Shown here: positions 62,358 through 64,000 of the stretch, in pieces
Layout: each line of letters begins with the position of its first letter
Numbering within the stretch: position 1 is the stretch's first letter
From: Allolobophora icterica
Lineage: Eukaryota > Annelida > Clitellata > Crassiclitellata > Lumbricidae
NCBI GenBank assembly: GCA_963556255.1
Contig: OY744616.1
Location: forward strand, 762,110 to 826,109
Direction: 5' to 3'
Length of the DNA stretch: 64,000 bases
Position numbers and translations under genes: made by a program
The notes under the pieces: model-generated
Databases searched by the model: none
What the model was told of the DNA's origin: nothing
What the model saw: only the letters and a program-made list of their open reading frames with translations

Positions 62358-63827
62358 GTGATCCGGAAAATGCACTTGAGAACCCATACTGGCGAAAAGC
62401 CATTTATGTGCCAGCTATGTCAGAAAACATTTACTCAAAGTAGGTATCTGAAAATGCACATGAGAACCCATACTGGCGAGAAACCATACATATGTCAGTT
62501 ATGTCAAAAAACATTTGCTGATCATAGAAATCTGAAAAGGCACACGAGAACCCATACTTGTGAAAAACCATACATATGTCAGTTATGTCAGAAATCGTAT
62601 GCTAATCATAGTACTCTGAAAACGCACATGAGATCCCATACTGGCGAAAAACCATTTATGTGCCAGTTATGTCAAAAAACATTTGCTCAATGTGGTCATC
62701 TGAAAGCGCATATGCGAACCCATACTGGCGAGAAACCATGCATATGTCAGTTATGTCAAACTTCATTTGCTGAACATAGTAGTCTGAAAAAGCACATGAG
62801 AATCCATACTGGCGAAAAACCATTTATGTGCCAGTTATGTCAGAAAACATTTGCTCAATGTAGTATTCTGAAAGCGCATATGAGAACCCATACTGGCGAG
62901 AAACCATGCGTATGTCGGTTATGTCAAAAATCATTTGCTGATTATAGTCATCTGAAAAGGCACACGAGAACCCATACTGGTGAAAAACCATACAGGTGCC
63001 AGTTGTGTCAGAAATTATTTCGTGAGCATGGTGATATGAAAACGCACATGAGAACCCATACTGGCGAAAAACCATTTATGTGCCAGTTATGTCAGAAAAC
63101 ATTTGCTCAATGTGGCAGTCTGAAAGCGCATATGAGAACCCATACTGGCGAGAAATTATGTGTATGTCAGTTATGTCAAAATTCGTTTGCTGATCATTGT
63201 AATCTGAAAAGGCTCGTGAGAACTCGTAGTGGTGAAAACCCATACAGGTGCCAGTTATGTCAGAAACTATTTACAGTAGTCTGTAATCTAAAGAGTCATA
63301 TGAGAACTCATACAGGAGGAAGACCATACATATGTGAGATTTGTAATAAAGAATTCACACAAACTGGAAATCTAAAGATACACAGAAGGTCTCATGCAAC
63401 TGAGAAGCAACACACAAACAATAAACCTTATACCAAGAGCAGTTCTTCAGCAAAGCATTTAAAACTCCATGGAAGAACACAGTCAAAGGATTTTAAAATG
63501 GGAAGTGAAGTAACTGCTAACCTGTCTGATCATTTCATCACCTTTAGTAGTGCAAGCCTTATTGATAAACCAAATGAACGTTTTTCAAAGAAAATACATC
63601 CGGATACTAGTGGTATTGCAGTTCCTTTACCGAAAATTACAGATGGAGAATGTTTGTATATTAGCAAATTCAAATCTCCTGTGGATGCAAAAGCGTCTTT
63701 GTCAAAATCTTTTGGATGTGGTTTATGCGACGAATTGCTTGAAATAGAGTGTGAATTTGTAGATCATTGCTCTAGCCATCGGTTTTCTCCACCTGACGAC
63801 TTGTTGATGACCTGTTCTAAATTATGA
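62358..63827 (+). CDS. C2H2 zinc-finger protein with tandem finger array
   Basis: 489 residues. Twelve C2H2 units with TGEKP linkers occupy about 16-350. Eleven keep all ligands. Unit 10 (VCQLCQNSFADHCNLKRLVRTR) has lost both histidines, and the linker after it is worn. The next-to-last linker is TGGRP and one earlier linker is TCEKP. Units fall into two kinds: MCQLCQKTFAQC..LKAH and a variable kind (..SFADH..LKRH), repeated as pairs and triplets. The C-terminal 135 residues are finger-free except for CGLCDELLEIECEFVDHCSSH, a C-X2-C-X12-H-X3-H unit. Such proteins bind DNA in the nucleus; the target is unknown. The ATG at 62358 falls inside a finger and is not the natural start; the true start lies upstream or is lost. 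Confidence 0.75.
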   Translation: MIRKMHLRTHTGEKPFMCQLCQKTFTQSRYLKMHMRTHTGEKPYICQLCQKTFADHRNLKRHTRTHTCEKPYICQLCQKSYANHSTLKTHMRSHTGEKPFMCQLCQKTFAQCGHLKAHMRTHTGEKPCICQLCQTSFAEHSSLKKHMRIHTGEKPFMCQLCQKTFAQCSILKAHMRTHTGEKPCVCRLCQKSFADYSHLKRHTRTHTGEKPYRCQLCQKLFREHGDMKTHMRTHTGEKPFMCQLCQKTFAQCGSLKAHMRTHTGEKLCVCQLCQNSFADHCNLKRLVRTRSGENPYRCQLCQKLFTVVCNLKSHMRTHTGGRPYICEICNKEFTQTGNLKIHRRSHATEKQHTNNKPYTKSSSSAKHLKLHGRTQSKDFKMGSEVTANLSDHFITFSSASLIDKPNERFSKKIHPDTSGIAVPLPKITDGECLYISKFKSPVDAKASLSKSFGCGLCDELLEIECEFVDHCSSHRFSPPDDLLMTCSKL

Positions 63828-64000
63828 TTCCACATACTTACAGATTGAAACAATTGTAATTTGAGATGAAATATGCAGCAGAAGTGCTGGGATACATACG
63901 TACATGAATAGTTACCTTGTACCACTTTCGTTTCAGAATACTTGGACATTAGGCATTCTGATGTACAGACTACAGAATCCAGCGTTTCCTCCTTATTGGC
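63828..64000 (+). other. Downstream of the zinc-finger gene
   Basis: No clear polyadenylation signal or further gene before the window ends. Confidence 0.5.

Noticed and set aside
62824..63075. Minus-strand 83-codon frame across the zinc fingers
   Set aside because: Shadow frame produced by the repetitive finger coding sequence.

Overview
The window is animal nuclear DNA, most likely from a marine invertebrate. It has spliced genes with canonical GT-AG introns, very long microsatellites and dense transposable-element debris. Its best-preserved retroelement belongs to the Gmr1 group, first described from deuterostomes, so an invertebrate deuterostome (echinoderm, hemichordate or amphioxus grade) is my best guess. 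The species cannot be read from the sequence.

Layout. 1-6983 has no host gene that I can support: simple repeats, a tRNA-derived SINE, and an AT-rich palindromic element holding a dead mariner. 6984-14123 is a complete minus-strand LTR retrotransposon with twin 726-bp LTRs, 5-bp target duplication AATAG, primer site, polypurine tract and one uninterrupted 1656-codon gag-pol frame. Its integrase lies upstream of reverse transcriptase, the Gmr1 arrangement. 14124-23900 is intergenic: microsatellites, SINEs, MITEs and two decayed LINEs lying tail to tail. 23955-27365 is a four-exon gene for a 132-residue nucleoplasmin-like core protein. 27366-32413 holds two hAT-type MITEs, a possible conserved non-coding block and a likely promoter. 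32414-48422 is a 22-exon gene for a SMARCC/Moira/Swi3 subunit of the SWI/SNF remodeller (985 residues predicted). Its introns carry several different local minisatellites and SINEs.

50992-59567 is a stack of transposons nested four deep. A pogo-like element (TA duplication, DD35D transposase, C-terminal PHD finger) is split by a 5007-bp element with CCCAGC... inverted ends and a 2-bp AA duplication. That insert carries a spliced DUF4806-like gene with one in-frame TGA. Inside it sits a CAGGGCTG... MITE (8-bp duplication GTTAGGGT), which holds another MITE (GACTACAG). A separate intact copy of the first MITE lies at 50574-50783.

The end of the window (62100-63827) encodes a C2H2 zinc-finger protein with a tandem finger array, one dead finger and a decayed 5' part.

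The two clear host genes, for the nucleoplasmin-like protein and SMARCC, both act on chromatin. They lie on the same strand, but nothing shows joint regulation. Most of the rest is mobile DNA. The best candidates for something undescribed are the 5-kb DUF4806-bearing element and the young Gmr1-type element. Exon boundaries were inferred from frame, splice consensus and remembered family features; no search was run.
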